Source: Paenibacillus sp. SZ31 (GTDB lineage: Bacteria; Bacillota; Bacilli; Paenibacillales; Paenibacillaceae). Taken from it: a stretch of 64,000 nucleotides of DNA. Each line of letters begins with the position of its first letter. Positions within the stretch are counted from its first letter, which is position 1. Both the position numbers and the translations under genes were made by a program. The stretch spans positions 613,748-677,747 of the forward strand of contig NZ_JABBEA010000002.1 of NCBI RefSeq assembly GCF_012912005.1. Reading direction: 5' to 3'. Below the pieces are notes generated by a model. The model was not told the DNA's origin, did no database searches, and saw only the letters and a program-made list of their open reading frames with translations. This document shows, in pieces, positions 38,299 through 47,103 of the stretch.

Positions 38299-38682
38299 AT
38301 TATCCACCCTTTCAAGACATTTAATATCTCTAATTTAATTCTAAAAATAACCTCCGCTTTCTCTTAAGAAAAGTAATATCGGAGATTTACAAGAACATTT
38401 CCAAACAAGACTATTAAAGATATCTTATATCTACAATAAACAAAACCTGAGCATTTTGCAAGACATATCTTCATCTGTTCTCTTCAACCCAGCCGGGATA
38501 TTGTAGAAATACCCTCCTGTAACACAGAAATAATTATTTAACAATTAAAAAGCACCTTGTTTTTAAATTGTTCACAATCAAATGACATTATTTTAAATAC
38601 TAAAACGTTAATTAAATCACATAGTGTATTGAATGGTATAATAACGACATAATATACAAGTATAGATATAGGAAGTGAGTTC
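38299..38682. other. Divergent promoter region of the flavoprotein and ctaB genes
   Basis: 384 AT-rich bases without a credible gene on either strand. The ctaB side has a likely promoter at 38629-38658. No palindrome or terminator was recognised. Confidence 0.5.
38629..38658 (+). promoter_or_regulatory. Likely ctaB promoter
   Basis: TTGAAT (38629-38634) and TATACA (38653-38658) separated by 18 bases, 25 bases upstream of the start codon. Confidence 0.45.
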
Positions 38683-39612
38683 TTGAAAACATTGAATAAT
38701 GGTTCACAGACCAATATCAGCCTGGAGTATAGCTCGATTCCGAAAGTATTCTTCGATACGATCAAAATCGGAATCATCAAGTCCAACCTGATCGCCATGT
38801 TTGCGGGTTTAAGTTTGGCTTTATATGTATTTGATGCTTCAATCTTAGCTAATATTGTACCGATCATCCTTTCCTTTATTGGGTCTTCTCTCATTATTGG
38901 AGCTGCAGGGGTGTTTAACAATCTGTATGATCGTGATATTGATGCGATCATGGAACGTACGAAGAAACGTCCTACAGTTACGGGACGCGTAGATACCAAG
39001 TCGGGTCTGATTCTCGGTATTGCAATCACCGTCATCGGTGGCATCATGCTGTACATTGCTTCTCCATCCGCTGCTGTATTTGGTATTTTGGGTCTGTTGC
39101 TTTACGTGTTCCCTTACACGATGTGGACCAAACGTACAACGATCTACAACACGGAAGTGGGAAGTCTTTCGGGTGCTGTGCCTCCGCTCATCGGTTGGGC
39201 AGCCATTTCACCGGAACTGGGTCATTTCGAGATCTGGGCATTGGTCGTTACGATGCTCTTATGGCAAATGCCTCACTTCTACGGGATTGCGATTCGTCGT
39301 TTTGACGAGTACAAGGCTGCTGGCGTTCCTATGCTGCCTGTCGTTAAAGGCATCAGACGGACATACATTCAGACGAATGTGTATCTGGTACTGTTACTGA
39401 TCTCCAGCTTTTTATTCTGGCCGATGAGTCCATTTGTCGCTATTGTGGCATTTCTGGTTAGCTTGGCCTGGCTCATTCTTAGTGTGGCTACCTTTGATAA
39501 GAAAGAAACAGAGAAATGGTCCAAACGGATGTTTATCTTCTCCATTAACCATATCACTATTATCTTCTTGGTCATCATTGCGTATTCCTTGATTGCTCAG
39601 ATGATGAGATAA
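38683..39612 (+). CDS. ctaB: Protoheme IX farnesyltransferase (heme O synthase)
   Basis: 309 residues of the UbiA prenyltransferase family, with nine or so membrane helices. The first Asp-rich motif reads NNLYDRDIDAIMERTKKRPTVTGRV; the second appears as RRFDEYKAAGVPMLPVVKG. It attaches a farnesyl group to heme b to make heme O for terminal oxidases. The start is TTG at 38683 with GGAAGTGAG upstream. It is alone, without ctaA or cytochrome oxidase genes, so it may be a second copy. Strong terminator downstream. Confidence 0.93.
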   Translation: MKTLNNGSQTNISLEYSSIPKVFFDTIKIGIIKSNLIAMFAGLSLALYVFDASILANIVPIILSFIGSSLIIGAAGVFNNLYDRDIDAIMERTKKRPTVTGRVDTKSGLILGIAITVIGGIMLYIASPSAAVFGILGLLLYVFPYTMWTKRTTIYNTEVGSLSGAVPPLIGWAAISPELGHFEIWALVVTMLLWQMPHFYGIAIRRFDEYKAAGVPMLPVVKGIRRTYIQTNVYLVLLLISSFLFWPMSPFVAIVAFLVSLAWLILSVATFDKKETEKWSKRMFIFSINHITIIFLVIIAYSLIAQMMR

Positions 39613-39644
39613 AAATATTCCATCGTTTCACTCGTTATAACGAT

Positions 39645-39695
39645 AAAAGCCTTACAGACTGCACTCTTTTAATGAGTCATCTGTAAGGCTTTTTT
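39645..39695 (+). terminator. Intrinsic terminator after ctaB
   Basis: AAAAGCCTTACAGA/TCTGTAAGGCTTTT stem, 20-base loop, T-rich tail. Also T-poor on the other strand but may help end the ABC operon. Confidence 0.8.
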
Positions 39696-39727
39696 GCTTT
39701 TTTATTGTCTTTTCTAACTTTTTATAG

Positions 39728-41497
39728 CTATCCAACTTTGGCGGGGGTTTGCTCCCCTTGCCACAGCAACTGCATCTCTTCATTGGTGGCAAGCAATTCG
39801 GCTAAACTTCCCTCAGCTTCAATGCGTCCATCTTTCATCACGATAATGTGATCTGCTTTGGAAAGTGCAGCCCTGCGGTGAGAAACCGCGATACAGGTAA
39901 CATCCGGCTCTTGGAACAAGCCCTCCCATACTAGTTGTTCTGTCTCCACATCCAGTGCACTGGACAGATCGTCAAAGATAAACAAGTCCGCCTCCGTCAT
40001 TAACATACGTCCTGTGGCTGCACGCTGAATCTGACCGCCTGACAGCATGACCCCTCTCGGACCAACCGGGGTCTCAAGCCCCTGATCCAGATGTTTGATA
40101 TCCTTATCCATCACAGCCAGACGAATGGCTTTTTCAAGCGCTTGCTCGATATTCCCCTGTTTGCCCTGTACGATATTTTCTTTCAACGTATCGCTGAACA
40201 ATCTGGGCACTTGAGGGGTATACGCGGCTCTAGGCGGCATCAGGAACGTAGCTGGATCCACAGCTTCTCCATTCCAGTGAATGTCCCCTTTTTGCTTGGG
40301 TAATAGTCCAAGAAGTGTTCGTACGAGCGTTGATTTACCTGATCCGATCCGTCCCGTAATGACAAGAAATTGTCCGCGTTTCAGACGGAAACTAATCTCT
40401 TGTATGCCATTTGCAGAATTCGGATATTGATAAGTCAGATTATTCACCTCAAGGGATTGCAATTTCTCCTTGGGGTCTCTCTCTTCACTTACAAGCTCCG
40501 GCGGATCTTCATACAGATAGATTTCTCTCGAATCCATGATCTGGTCTTCTTCCCCTGGACGGAATAGCTTACGCATACGATCATAGGATACCTTAAGCCT
40601 TTTGTGCTGAAACACCATGTAGCCAAACAGTGAAATGCTAAATCCGATATTGGCCAGATAACTGGTGAATAAGGCAAAATCACCTACGGTAAAGTTCCCT
40701 GCTTTCATCTCAGCTGCACACATCAGTAGAATCAATCCGGTACAGATACTTAGAACATGCTGATTCATTGATCTCATCCATTGCTTGAACAGATTGTCTC
40801 GAAGTGCAGCCTGGCGACGATCTTCATTCAACTGGTTAAAACGTGAAGAGACATTCTCTTCGGCCTGACCCAGTTTCAGGGCTTGCACAGCTCCAAACGT
40901 TTCCGCAATAAAACTGGTGATTCGCCCAGTCGATTCGCGATTAACCTGTGCATATTTCCGAGCCCGATTTCCGGACAGATTGTTAAGTAAGGTTACAACT
41001 ACCAATGGCAGCACCGCAACCAACGTGATCTGCCAATTAATGTTCGCCATAATGAGGATGGACACAATGGCGAATACGAGCCGGCCCCAGAAGTCCACCC
41101 ATGATTCTACATACTCGACGACTTCATCTACATCATCTCGAAAGCGACTCATCGCCTCCCCTGGTGAAGCCGGAAGATTACGTCCCGGCCAGCGCATGAT
41201 AGCAGCGAGCATGTTGGTTCGCAAAATCGCCTGAACATGATACAGATACGTAACCCATGCATAGAAGGCTACAAAAAATGTACCCACCCGTGCCATACGG
41301 ACCAAAGCAATAAAGATGAGCGGCACAGCAAGCCACATGTAGTCATTGGACCCCGCTGTCGTCCGATCAAAAAACCATTGCATTCCAATACCAATGGCTA
41401 GCGGTAAGGAGTGAAATATACACCATAACAATCCGTTGATTATAAATAACAAAGACCTGAATCGAAACAAACGGCCTATAAATCCTGCTACAGTCAT
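39728..41497 (-). CDS. Heterodimeric ABC exporter subunit, degenerate ATP site
   Basis: 589 residues. Six-helix ABC exporter membrane domain (1-300) and a C-terminal nucleotide-binding domain: Walker A GRIGSGKST (382-390), signature LSGGQ (485-489), Walker B DLFIFDD (504-510), H-loop His540. The catalytic Glu after Walker B is replaced by Asp510, the hallmark of the non-hydrolysing site in heterodimers such as TM287/288 and BmrCD. Its start overlaps the partner's stop by four bases (ATGA), so the pair is translationally coupled. Probable drug or peptide exporter. Confidence 0.92.
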   Translation of the reverse strand: MTVAGFIGRLFRFRSLLFIINGLLWCIFHSLPLAIGIGMQWFFDRTTAGSNDYMWLAVPLIFIALVRMARVGTFFVAFYAWVTYLYHVQAILRTNMLAAIMRWPGRNLPASPGEAMSRFRDDVDEVVEYVESWVDFWGRLVFAIVSILIMANINWQITLVAVLPLVVVTLLNNLSGNRARKYAQVNRESTGRITSFIAETFGAVQALKLGQAEENVSSRFNQLNEDRRQAALRDNLFKQWMRSMNQHVLSICTGLILLMCAAEMKAGNFTVGDFALFTSYLANIGFSISLFGYMVFQHKRLKVSYDRMRKLFRPGEEDQIMDSREIYLYEDPPELVSEERDPKEKLQSLEVNNLTYQYPNSANGIQEISFRLKRGQFLVITGRIGSGKSTLVRTLLGLLPKQKGDIHWNGEAVDPATFLMPPRAAYTPQVPRLFSDTLKENIVQGKQGNIEQALEKAIRLAVMDKDIKHLDQGLETPVGPRGVMLSGGQIQRAATGRMLMTEADLFIFDDLSSALDVETEQLVWEGLFQEPDVTCIAVSHRRAALSKADHIIVMKDGRIEAEGSLAELLATNEEMQLLWQGEQTPAKVG

Positions 41498-43239
41498 GCC
41501 AATTCCTCCTCTCGGCCTGTAATGAGCAGCCTGGCATAGTGCGATGCCGGGTTACTGGCAAGTTCTTCTCTTGCTCCAAATTCCAGTACTTTTCCATCCC
41601 CGAGCACCATAATCCGGTCTACTTTCTCCAGCGTTGCCAGTCGGTGAGCAATGATGACTCCGGTGGATTGTTTCATTAACTGGTCAATCGCAGATTGAAG
41701 CATGGCTTCTGTAGCAGCATCCAGACGTGACGAAGGCTCATCCAGAATAACCAGACTCGGTTCGGTCAGGAATACGCGGGTTAAGGCAAATAACTGTGCT
41801 TCCCCTGCCGATAATGAAGCTCCACCTGCTGCCAGATACGTATCGAGTCCTGCAGGCTGTGAATCAATCCACTGACTAAGTCCAAGACGATCCGTCGTCT
41901 CTCTGATCATCTGATCCGATACATTTCCATTGAACAAGGTCAGATTATCACGCAGCGTACCATCAAACAGTTGTACATCCTGTGTCACCATACCCACTCG
42001 GCGATAGAGGGCTTCTAAAGAAAGCTTTGTGATATCCGTTCCACCTACACGAATCATTCCCCGATCCAGATTGTACAATCGAAGAAGAACACGACTAAGA
42101 CTCGATTTGCCACTACCTGTGCGACCAATGATTCCCAGACGTTCACCAGGTTTAATTGCAAAATTAATGTCCTGTAATACGGGTTTATCCTGGTTATAAC
42201 TGAAGTGAACCTGACTGAACTCCAGACCAAGTGGTCCTTCAGGCAATTGCTCCTCTGCTCCCTCTTCAATCTCACTCTGCATGGACAACAGCTCTCTGGA
42301 GCGCAACATGCCGGATTTTGCTTTTTGGAACTCTTGCACCTGATCTCCAAGCATCTCAATCGGATCATTCAGCATCTGCGTATATTGGTAGATCAGAAAT
42401 AATGTTCCGATACTAATTAGACCTTCCATATAGTAATGTACACCCAGCAAAAGCACCGCAGTGACCGCCAGAGCGAACAGAACTACCGTCGTATTCCACG
42501 GAATAACCCGTAGCAGCCAAGCTTTTCTCCCCTTACGAAATACAGTGCGCATCGTGCGGTAAAAGCGGTTCATCACATAAGGCACATGACCATTCGCTTG
42601 CACATCTTCAATCCCGGCAATGCGTTCTTCAATTAATCCGAACAGGGAAGCACTGGCCGCCCGCTCATTTTTGGAAGAGTCGACTCCCAGATTCCGTATA
42701 AACACCATGAACAGGATCGATAACAAGGTGAACACGGTCATGACCAAAGCAATAGGTACGTTGACGCTGAACATGAATCCGAGAATTCCGGCCAACAATA
42801 CAAAACTCCCGATCACTTGCACAATGAACATCGCGAAAAAATTGGAGATGCTCGTTACGTCACCATCCACACGTTCAATCATCTCTCCAGGTGTTTTCAC
42901 ATTATGAAAACGCATATCAAGACGCAGGCAGTGCTTCAGCAAATCTCCGCGCAGTTGATTCGTGGCCCGCCAGGCCACATCGTTACCCAAATAACTGACC
43001 GCTACCGTGATGAGTTGATTAAACACGGCGACAACCAGGAATATTCCTGCGAGCTGAATGAGATTGGTAAGCACTCCCCCACTCGCTGCTGTATCGATAA
43101 ATCGTTTGATAATTTGAGGATTCAAAAGCTGAAGTCCCGTTGATGTCAGCAACATGATCAAAAGCACGGCCAGCCGTCCTTTAACGGGTTTCAGATAACG
43201 CAGCAGCCATGACATGGAGCGTTTCTCTGTTTTGGGCAC
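41494..43239 (-). CDS. Heterodimeric ABC exporter subunit, catalytic ATP site
   Basis: About 581 residues. Membrane domain, then nucleotide-binding domain with Walker A GRTGSGKSS, Walker B VILDEPSS with the catalytic Glu, and a deviant signature LSAGEAQ. In the dimer its Walker motifs meet the partner's LSGGQ (working site), while its LSAGE meets the partner's Asp site (degenerate), so all defects fall in one site. GTG 43239 is preferred because GAGG lies eight bases upstream; GTG 43248 has no room for a ribosome site. A long leader with attenuator features precedes it. Confidence 0.92.
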   Translation of the reverse strand: MPKTEKRSMSWLLRYLKPVKGRLAVLLIMLLTSTGLQLLNPQIIKRFIDTAASGGVLTNLIQLAGIFLVVAVFNQLITVAVSYLGNDVAWRATNQLRGDLLKHCLRLDMRFHNVKTPGEMIERVDGDVTSISNFFAMFIVQVIGSFVLLAGILGFMFSVNVPIALVMTVFTLLSILFMVFIRNLGVDSSKNERAASASLFGLIEERIAGIEDVQANGHVPYVMNRFYRTMRTVFRKGRKAWLLRVIPWNTTVVLFALAVTAVLLLGVHYYMEGLISIGTLFLIYQYTQMLNDPIEMLGDQVQEFQKAKSGMLRSRELLSMQSEIEEGAEEQLPEGPLGLEFSQVHFSYNQDKPVLQDINFAIKPGERLGIIGRTGSGKSSLSRVLLRLYNLDRGMIRVGGTDITKLSLEALYRRVGMVTQDVQLFDGTLRDNLTLFNGNVSDQMIRETTDRLGLSQWIDSQPAGLDTYLAAGGASLSAGEAQLFALTRVFLTEPSLVILDEPSSRLDAATEAMLQSAIDQLMKQSTGVIIAHRLATLEKVDRIMVLGDGKVLEFGAREELASNPASHYARLLITGREEELA

Positions 43240-43260
43240 AGGTCCCACCTCTTTATCGGT

Positions 43261-43338
43261 TTATTTATTTAAAGTGAACGAAAGAACATTACATTGTAAC
43301 TACGATGACAGAATAACCTTTCGACGCTGTTACCCCCA
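43261..43338 (-). repeat. Leader module copy 2 (towards the ABC exporter)
   Basis: Reading toward the exporter: GGGGGTAACAGCG, GAAAGGTTATTCTGTCATCG, then ATGTAATGTTCTTTCGTTCA and CTTTAAATAA. It aligns with copy 1 at 5527-5601 with few gaps. The conserved block ends 61 bases before the chosen start codon in both. Confidence 0.6.
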
Positions 43339-43416
43339 CTAAGATGAGTCATACATAATGACATTAAAATCGGGATTTCCCGCCCATAATTGATATGTAG
43401 AACATATGTTGACCAT
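43339..43416 (-). CDS. Mini-ORF 3 in the ABC exporter leader, 25 codons
   Basis: ATG 43416 follows AAGGAG by eight bases, a strong ribosome site. The product begins MVNICSTYQLWAGNPDF and ends DSS. No known family. Its stop overlaps the start of the repeated leader module. Good initiation signals and location make translation likely. Confidence 0.45.
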   Translation of the reverse strand: MVNICSTYQLWAGNPDFNVIMYDSS

Positions 43417-43431
43417 TGTACATTCTCCTTC

Positions 43432-43467
43432 TTAACTGGTTAGTTTTTTACTGAAATAACGCTTCAA
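43432..43467 (-). CDS. Mini-ORF 2 in the ABC exporter leader, 11 codons
   Basis: TTG 43467 three bases after AAAGGAG; peptide MKRYFSKKLTS. It lies just beyond the leader terminator. The spacing is tight and the start codon weak, so translation is less certain than for mini-ORF 3. Confidence 0.3.
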   Translation of the reverse strand: MKRYFSKKLTS

Positions 43468-43505
43468 ATGCTCCTTTCCATGTGAACGGATTGGTGGAAT
43501 GCATG

Positions 43506-43540
43506 CAAAAAAGCCATAGATGAACTAATGTTCATCTACA
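43506..43540 (-). terminator. Intrinsic terminator inside the ABC exporter leader
   Basis: TAGATGAAC/GTTCATCTA perfect 9-bp stem with a 4-base loop, extended by AAGC/GCTT, then six T on the minus strand. No gene stop lies immediately upstream (the MFS stop is over 300 bases away). It lies downstream of a good promoter and upstream of the exporter, so it looks like an attenuator. Confidence 0.75.
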
Positions 43541-43703
43541 GCTTATAAGCAAAAGAGACCGGATGAAATGCAAAGCATTTCCCGCATCTCCTCTGCATCG
43601 CAATAATGATGAGCGTCCACGACAGGGGTGCACAAACATGACTGTCCCAACGCGATCATTGCAAAAAAATTGGATTAATGTCACTATGCTTATGCGTATT
43701 CAG

Positions 43704-43745
43704 TTATCGATTCGAAATCTGTATAGGCATAAACATAATCATCAT
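43704..43745 (-). CDS. Mini-ORF 1 in the ABC exporter leader, 13 codons
   Basis: Peptide MMIMFMPIQISNR, with GGGTGGG just upstream of several in-frame Met codons. It begins about 20 bases after the predicted transcription start. A short hydrophobic peptide of this kind could act as a stalling leader. No homologue recognised. Confidence 0.4.
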   Translation of the reverse strand: MMIMFMPIQISNR

Positions 43746-43772
43746 CCCACCCGTTTCACATATTTGTTGTTT

Positions 43773-43801
43773 ATTGTATGCGCTGGATTAACATCCGTCA
43801 A
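43773..43801 (-). promoter_or_regulatory. Sigma-A promoter of the ABC exporter leader
   Basis: TTGACG (43801-43796) and TACAAT (43778-43773) on the minus strand with an exact 17-base spacer. It starts transcription about 525 bases before the exporter gene. Confidence 0.7.
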
Positions 43802-43856
43802 GATAATTTTAACTGAATTGTTATTTAATTCATGTCATTAATCTTTTCAATTCCCG

Positions 43857-45092
43857 CTACATACTCATGGATGTGTGCTCTGTTTGCTTCTCTCTGGCGA
43901 CAAGACGTTTATGTGCTATCAGAAGAAAAGGTACTCCCAGTGCAGTCGTCAGCGCAATCGGTACAAAGACGGCGAGTCCATTCTCTGCTCCAAATTGACT
44001 CAACAGTAAACCACCCATTACAGGAGCGATGACACTACCAATATTATTGAAGCCGATCGTCCCGAAATACGTTCCTTTCCATTCCGGCTTCGCAATCCGG
44101 TCGATGAGCATATCCATCATCGTGAACAACAGCACTTCCCCAATGGTAAATAGTATGACACTCATCATCATCATGAGTACTCCTTCAGCGATTCCGACCA
44201 TCATCAGGCTGGTTGCAACCAGCAGGTTACCCAAAATCAGTGGCACCAGCGGTGGAACATTTCGGAATGTTCGTACAAGTGGATACTGAATAATCAGTAC
44301 CGTCACGGCATTCAGGGAAAGCATGTACGAGAACATCTGACTTCCATTTTCAAAGATCGGGCTTCTCGCCAAGTACTGTGCCAACGTAGAACTAAAGTGC
44401 CCGTAACCCAGAACACAAAATGTGGTACCGATCAGTACAGGTAGAAATACCCGGTCGCGACCGGTGGTCATCAGCGCTTCACGTAAACGTGGTGCGGTTG
44501 CCTGATGACGCTCTGGCAGATTGGCATGCTGTAGCTTGAATTGCAGAAATAATACAAGTCCATAGACTATGTATACCAAGCCGGAAATCACAAACGGAAA
44601 TGTCGATTCAGATGATCCCAGCTGAAAACCGATAATTGGCCCAAATACCACACCAAGATTAATCGCAGCATATCTAAGGTTGAACACCAGCAATTTGTTC
44701 TGCGGTGAAGTAATATCCGATAACAGCGCTCTGGAGGTGGGCTCAAATACTGCGCGGCATAATCCGTTTAACGTATTGGCAACAAAGAACACCCATAGAT
44801 GCTCTGCTGCTGAAAAAATAAAAAACACACCTGCCCAGCTAAATACCGAGATTAACATCACGATTTTGCGACCGATCCGGTCCGAGATATAACCTCCATA
44901 AAAACTGACCATCACACCTGCCAGCGAGCTGACCGCAACAGTAATACCGGTCTGTGTTGGGCTCGCTTCCAGTACACGTGTCAGATAGATGGACAAAAAC
45001 GGGATACTCATTGACGTCACAAGACGTCCAAACATGGTTCCGATAATAATGGTCCATGCCAAAGGGTGAATTTGCCTTAAATATTGCTTCAT
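43857..45092 (-). CDS. MFS transporter, divergent partner of an SgrR-like regulator
   Basis: 411 residues, 12 helices. Motif A reads GGYISDRIGRKIVMLISVF. It resembles DHA1 exporters (YfmO/MdtG-like) of drugs or sugars. GGAGAAG precedes the ATG. It is divergent from an SgrR-family regulator; in E. coli SgrR sits beside the sugar exporter SetA, so a sugar or sugar-phosphate-stress role is possible but unproven. Confidence 0.88.
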   Translation of the reverse strand: MKQYLRQIHPLAWTIIIGTMFGRLVTSMSIPFLSIYLTRVLEASPTQTGITVAVSSLAGVMVSFYGGYISDRIGRKIVMLISVFSWAGVFFIFSAAEHLWVFFVANTLNGLCRAVFEPTSRALLSDITSPQNKLLVFNLRYAAINLGVVFGPIIGFQLGSSESTFPFVISGLVYIVYGLVLFLQFKLQHANLPERHQATAPRLREALMTTGRDRVFLPVLIGTTFCVLGYGHFSSTLAQYLARSPIFENGSQMFSYMLSLNAVTVLIIQYPLVRTFRNVPPLVPLILGNLLVATSLMMVGIAEGVLMMMMSVILFTIGEVLLFTMMDMLIDRIAKPEWKGTYFGTIGFNNIGSVIAPVMGGLLLSQFGAENGLAVFVPIALTTALGVPFLLIAHKRLVAREKQTEHTSMSM

Positions 45093-45126
45093 GCGAACTT
45101 CTCCTATTCTGACTGCTCCAATGCGT

Positions 45127-45160
45127 GTTCAAAAAGTCCGGTTTTCAGCACTTTTTGAAC
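45127..45160. promoter_or_regulatory. 11-bp inverted repeat between the MFS and SgrR genes
   Basis: GTTCAAAAAGT and ACTTTTTGAAC are perfect complements separated by 12 bases. Located in the divergent promoter region, 34 bases from the MFS start. A candidate operator for the SgrR-like protein or an RNA hairpin. Confidence 0.55.
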
Positions 45161-45255
45161 AACCTCTACTAATGTATAATTGTAAGGATAAAAGGGGGAA
45201 GTAAAAGTGTAAACATAGGATCACACTTTTCACCTTTAATAGAGGAGTCATGACC

Positions 45256-47022
45256 ATGGATACCCTACATACACACTTTATAAGACTCGCCGGGGCCGAA
45301 CAGCTTTCATTCAAGCTTCATGAACCTGTAGCAGTAACGATTGACAGCCTGTCCGCTGCCTTGTGCTGCACCCCTCGTAATGTAAAATTCATTCTCAGAA
45401 AATTGGAGGAGCAAGGCTTCATCCACTGGCAACCCGGTCGTGGACGGGGACATCATTCGGAGCTAACATTGCTACGTAGCATGAATGAAGCGCTGGAAGA
45501 GAGTTTTACGGAACTTCTGGGTAAAGGCAAAATGAAAGAAGCCATTGAACTCATCGGAACCATTCAGATGCATGATTCACTGCGAGAACAGCTCATGCTC
45601 TCCCTTCATCAACAGATGGGATTTCACAGCCACGATGAAACTGCCTCTGGTCAGGATATTCTACGCATCATGAGGTCACGCCAGTTAGGTGGTTTGGACC
45701 CAGCATTTGTTTATACTGCATTTGAAACCTACCTATTAAGTCAGGTATGTAATACTCTGATCACTTATGATGCCAAGACGGAATCATTCCTGCCAGCACT
45801 GGCTCACATGTGGGAGTGTAGCGAGGACCATCGCTTATGGACCTTCTATCTCCGAAAAGGTGTACGTTTCCACAACGGCCGTGTCATGACGTCCCGGGAT
45901 GTGCAAGCGACGTTGCAACGGTTGATAGATGTGCATAGTCCGTCCATTTGGTTGTATCGGGATATTGAACGTGCGGAAGTAGCTGGAGATTACTGCATCA
46001 AGTTTGTTCTTCGTCGTCCTAATCGTTTCTTCTTGCATCTGTTCAGTTGTATTCGGATGACAATCCTGCCCTACGATTACAATGTAGGTAATACCTTAAT
46101 AGGTACCGGTCCTTTTCAGATCTCTGAGTTGAATGAAGATGTGCTGGAGCTTACCGCTTTTGATGCGCACTACGGCATCCGGCCACATCTGGATCAAGTT
46201 CATTTCTGGTTTGTGCCTGACCTGAGTCCGAATGATCGCTATTATGAGCTACCCGGTACAGATCGATTGAGTCTCGCAACAGGCTGTGATCAGACCAACA
46301 GCATCAATTATCCGGCGCTGGGTTGTCAGTATATGCTGTTCAATTTTCACAAGGAAGGCATACATCATCATCCCCTTTTTCGACAAGCCCTGCGTATCGT
46401 ATATGATTCGGTCGCGCTTGTCAGAGATCTTGGCGGGAATCGAATCACACCAGCCAGCAGCTTCCTGCCCTGGAGAAGCGCAGCCCAAGACTGGACAGCG
46501 GTTTCTCTTGAGCATGCTCGTGACTTGTTGCAGTACTGTGGGTACCAGGGTGAGACGATAACATTATCGTATAAGCATAATAAGGATACAGACGTTGCGG
46601 AGTGGTTTCAGAGTCGTGCGCAGTCCATCGGAATGAACATCAGCTTGCAGGCCGTTGTGGATTATTTCAACTCAGAGGAAACCACAAACGCACAATTGAT
46701 TCTGGCTGAAGAGATACTGGAGGAAGACTGGCAGTACGGCATGATTCATTTTTTCAAAAACCTGTCCAATCATTTTCATATGTGTATGTCCCCTGCTTTC
46801 CAGGCCCTGCTGGATGACAAACTGGATCATTTTGCCCAACTGCATCGGGCAGACCGTACAGCGCTCCTGGATGAAGCCGAAGCCTTGTTACGTGAGCACT
46901 GCTGGATCTTGCATGGCTGTCACATGAACAAGCAGGCTGAGCTGGATCAGAGCATCTTCGGCATGCAGATAGCAGAATTCGGATATATGGACATCTCCAA
47001 ACTGTGGATCAAAAATCCATAG
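45256..47022 (+). CDS. SgrR-family transcriptional regulator (HTH plus solute-binding domain)
   Basis: 588 residues. N-terminal winged helix (LSAALCCTPRNVKFILRKLEEQGFIHWQPGRGRGH, about 30-65) fused to an SBP_bac_5 dipeptide/oligopeptide-type binding domain (about 160-585; TFYLRKGVRFHNGRVMTSRDV). This is the SgrR architecture, in which the binding domain senses a small molecule in the cytoplasm. ATG 45256 is favoured over the ATG two codons earlier because GAGGAG is eight bases away. Divergent from an MFS exporter, which it probably regulates. No SgrS-like sRNA was recognised. Confidence 0.9.
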   Translation: MDTLHTHFIRLAGAEQLSFKLHEPVAVTIDSLSAALCCTPRNVKFILRKLEEQGFIHWQPGRGRGHHSELTLLRSMNEALEESFTELLGKGKMKEAIELIGTIQMHDSLREQLMLSLHQQMGFHSHDETASGQDILRIMRSRQLGGLDPAFVYTAFETYLLSQVCNTLITYDAKTESFLPALAHMWECSEDHRLWTFYLRKGVRFHNGRVMTSRDVQATLQRLIDVHSPSIWLYRDIERAEVAGDYCIKFVLRRPNRFFLHLFSCIRMTILPYDYNVGNTLIGTGPFQISELNEDVLELTAFDAHYGIRPHLDQVHFWFVPDLSPNDRYYELPGTDRLSLATGCDQTNSINYPALGCQYMLFNFHKEGIHHHPLFRQALRIVYDSVALVRDLGGNRITPASSFLPWRSAAQDWTAVSLEHARDLLQYCGYQGETITLSYKHNKDTDVAEWFQSRAQSIGMNISLQAVVDYFNSEETTNAQLILAEEILEEDWQYGMIHFFKNLSNHFHMCMSPAFQALLDDKLDHFAQLHRADRTALLDEAEALLREHCWILHGCHMNKQAELDQSIFGMQIAEFGYMDISKLWIKNP

Positions 47023-47046
47023 GGATTCGTGCATTCCTCACACGAA

Positions 47047-47088
47047 AGAACCCTCAGGTACCACAATCCATGTGGGTTGAGGGTTCTT
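47047..47088. terminator. Bidirectional intrinsic terminator
   Basis: AAGAACCCTCA/TGAGGGTTCTT stem with inner CCACA/TGTGG pairing. It lies between the convergent SgrR-like and isoprenoid-synthase genes. Confidence 0.75.
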
Positions 47089-47103
47089 ATGCGCGGTGCT
47101 CGC

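Larger units (their letters stand above)
43240..43856 (-). promoter_or_regulatory. Leader region of the ABC exporter operon (attenuator candidate)
   Basis: 617 bases between the MFS stop and the exporter start. In transcript order it contains a sigma-A promoter (43773-43801), mini-ORF 1 (43704-43745), a strong intrinsic terminator (43506-43540), mini-ORF 2 (43432-43467), mini-ORF 3 (43339-43416), and a copy of the repeated leader module (43261-43338). A terminator inside a leader that also encodes short peptides is the layout of ribosome-mediated attenuation, as known for B. subtilis bmrB-bmrCD. Inference from sequence only. Confidence 0.6.

Noticed and set aside
43563..43841. 92-codon plus-strand frame in the ABC exporter leader
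   Set aside because: No ribosome site and no family; it runs antisense to the promoter and terminator of the leader.
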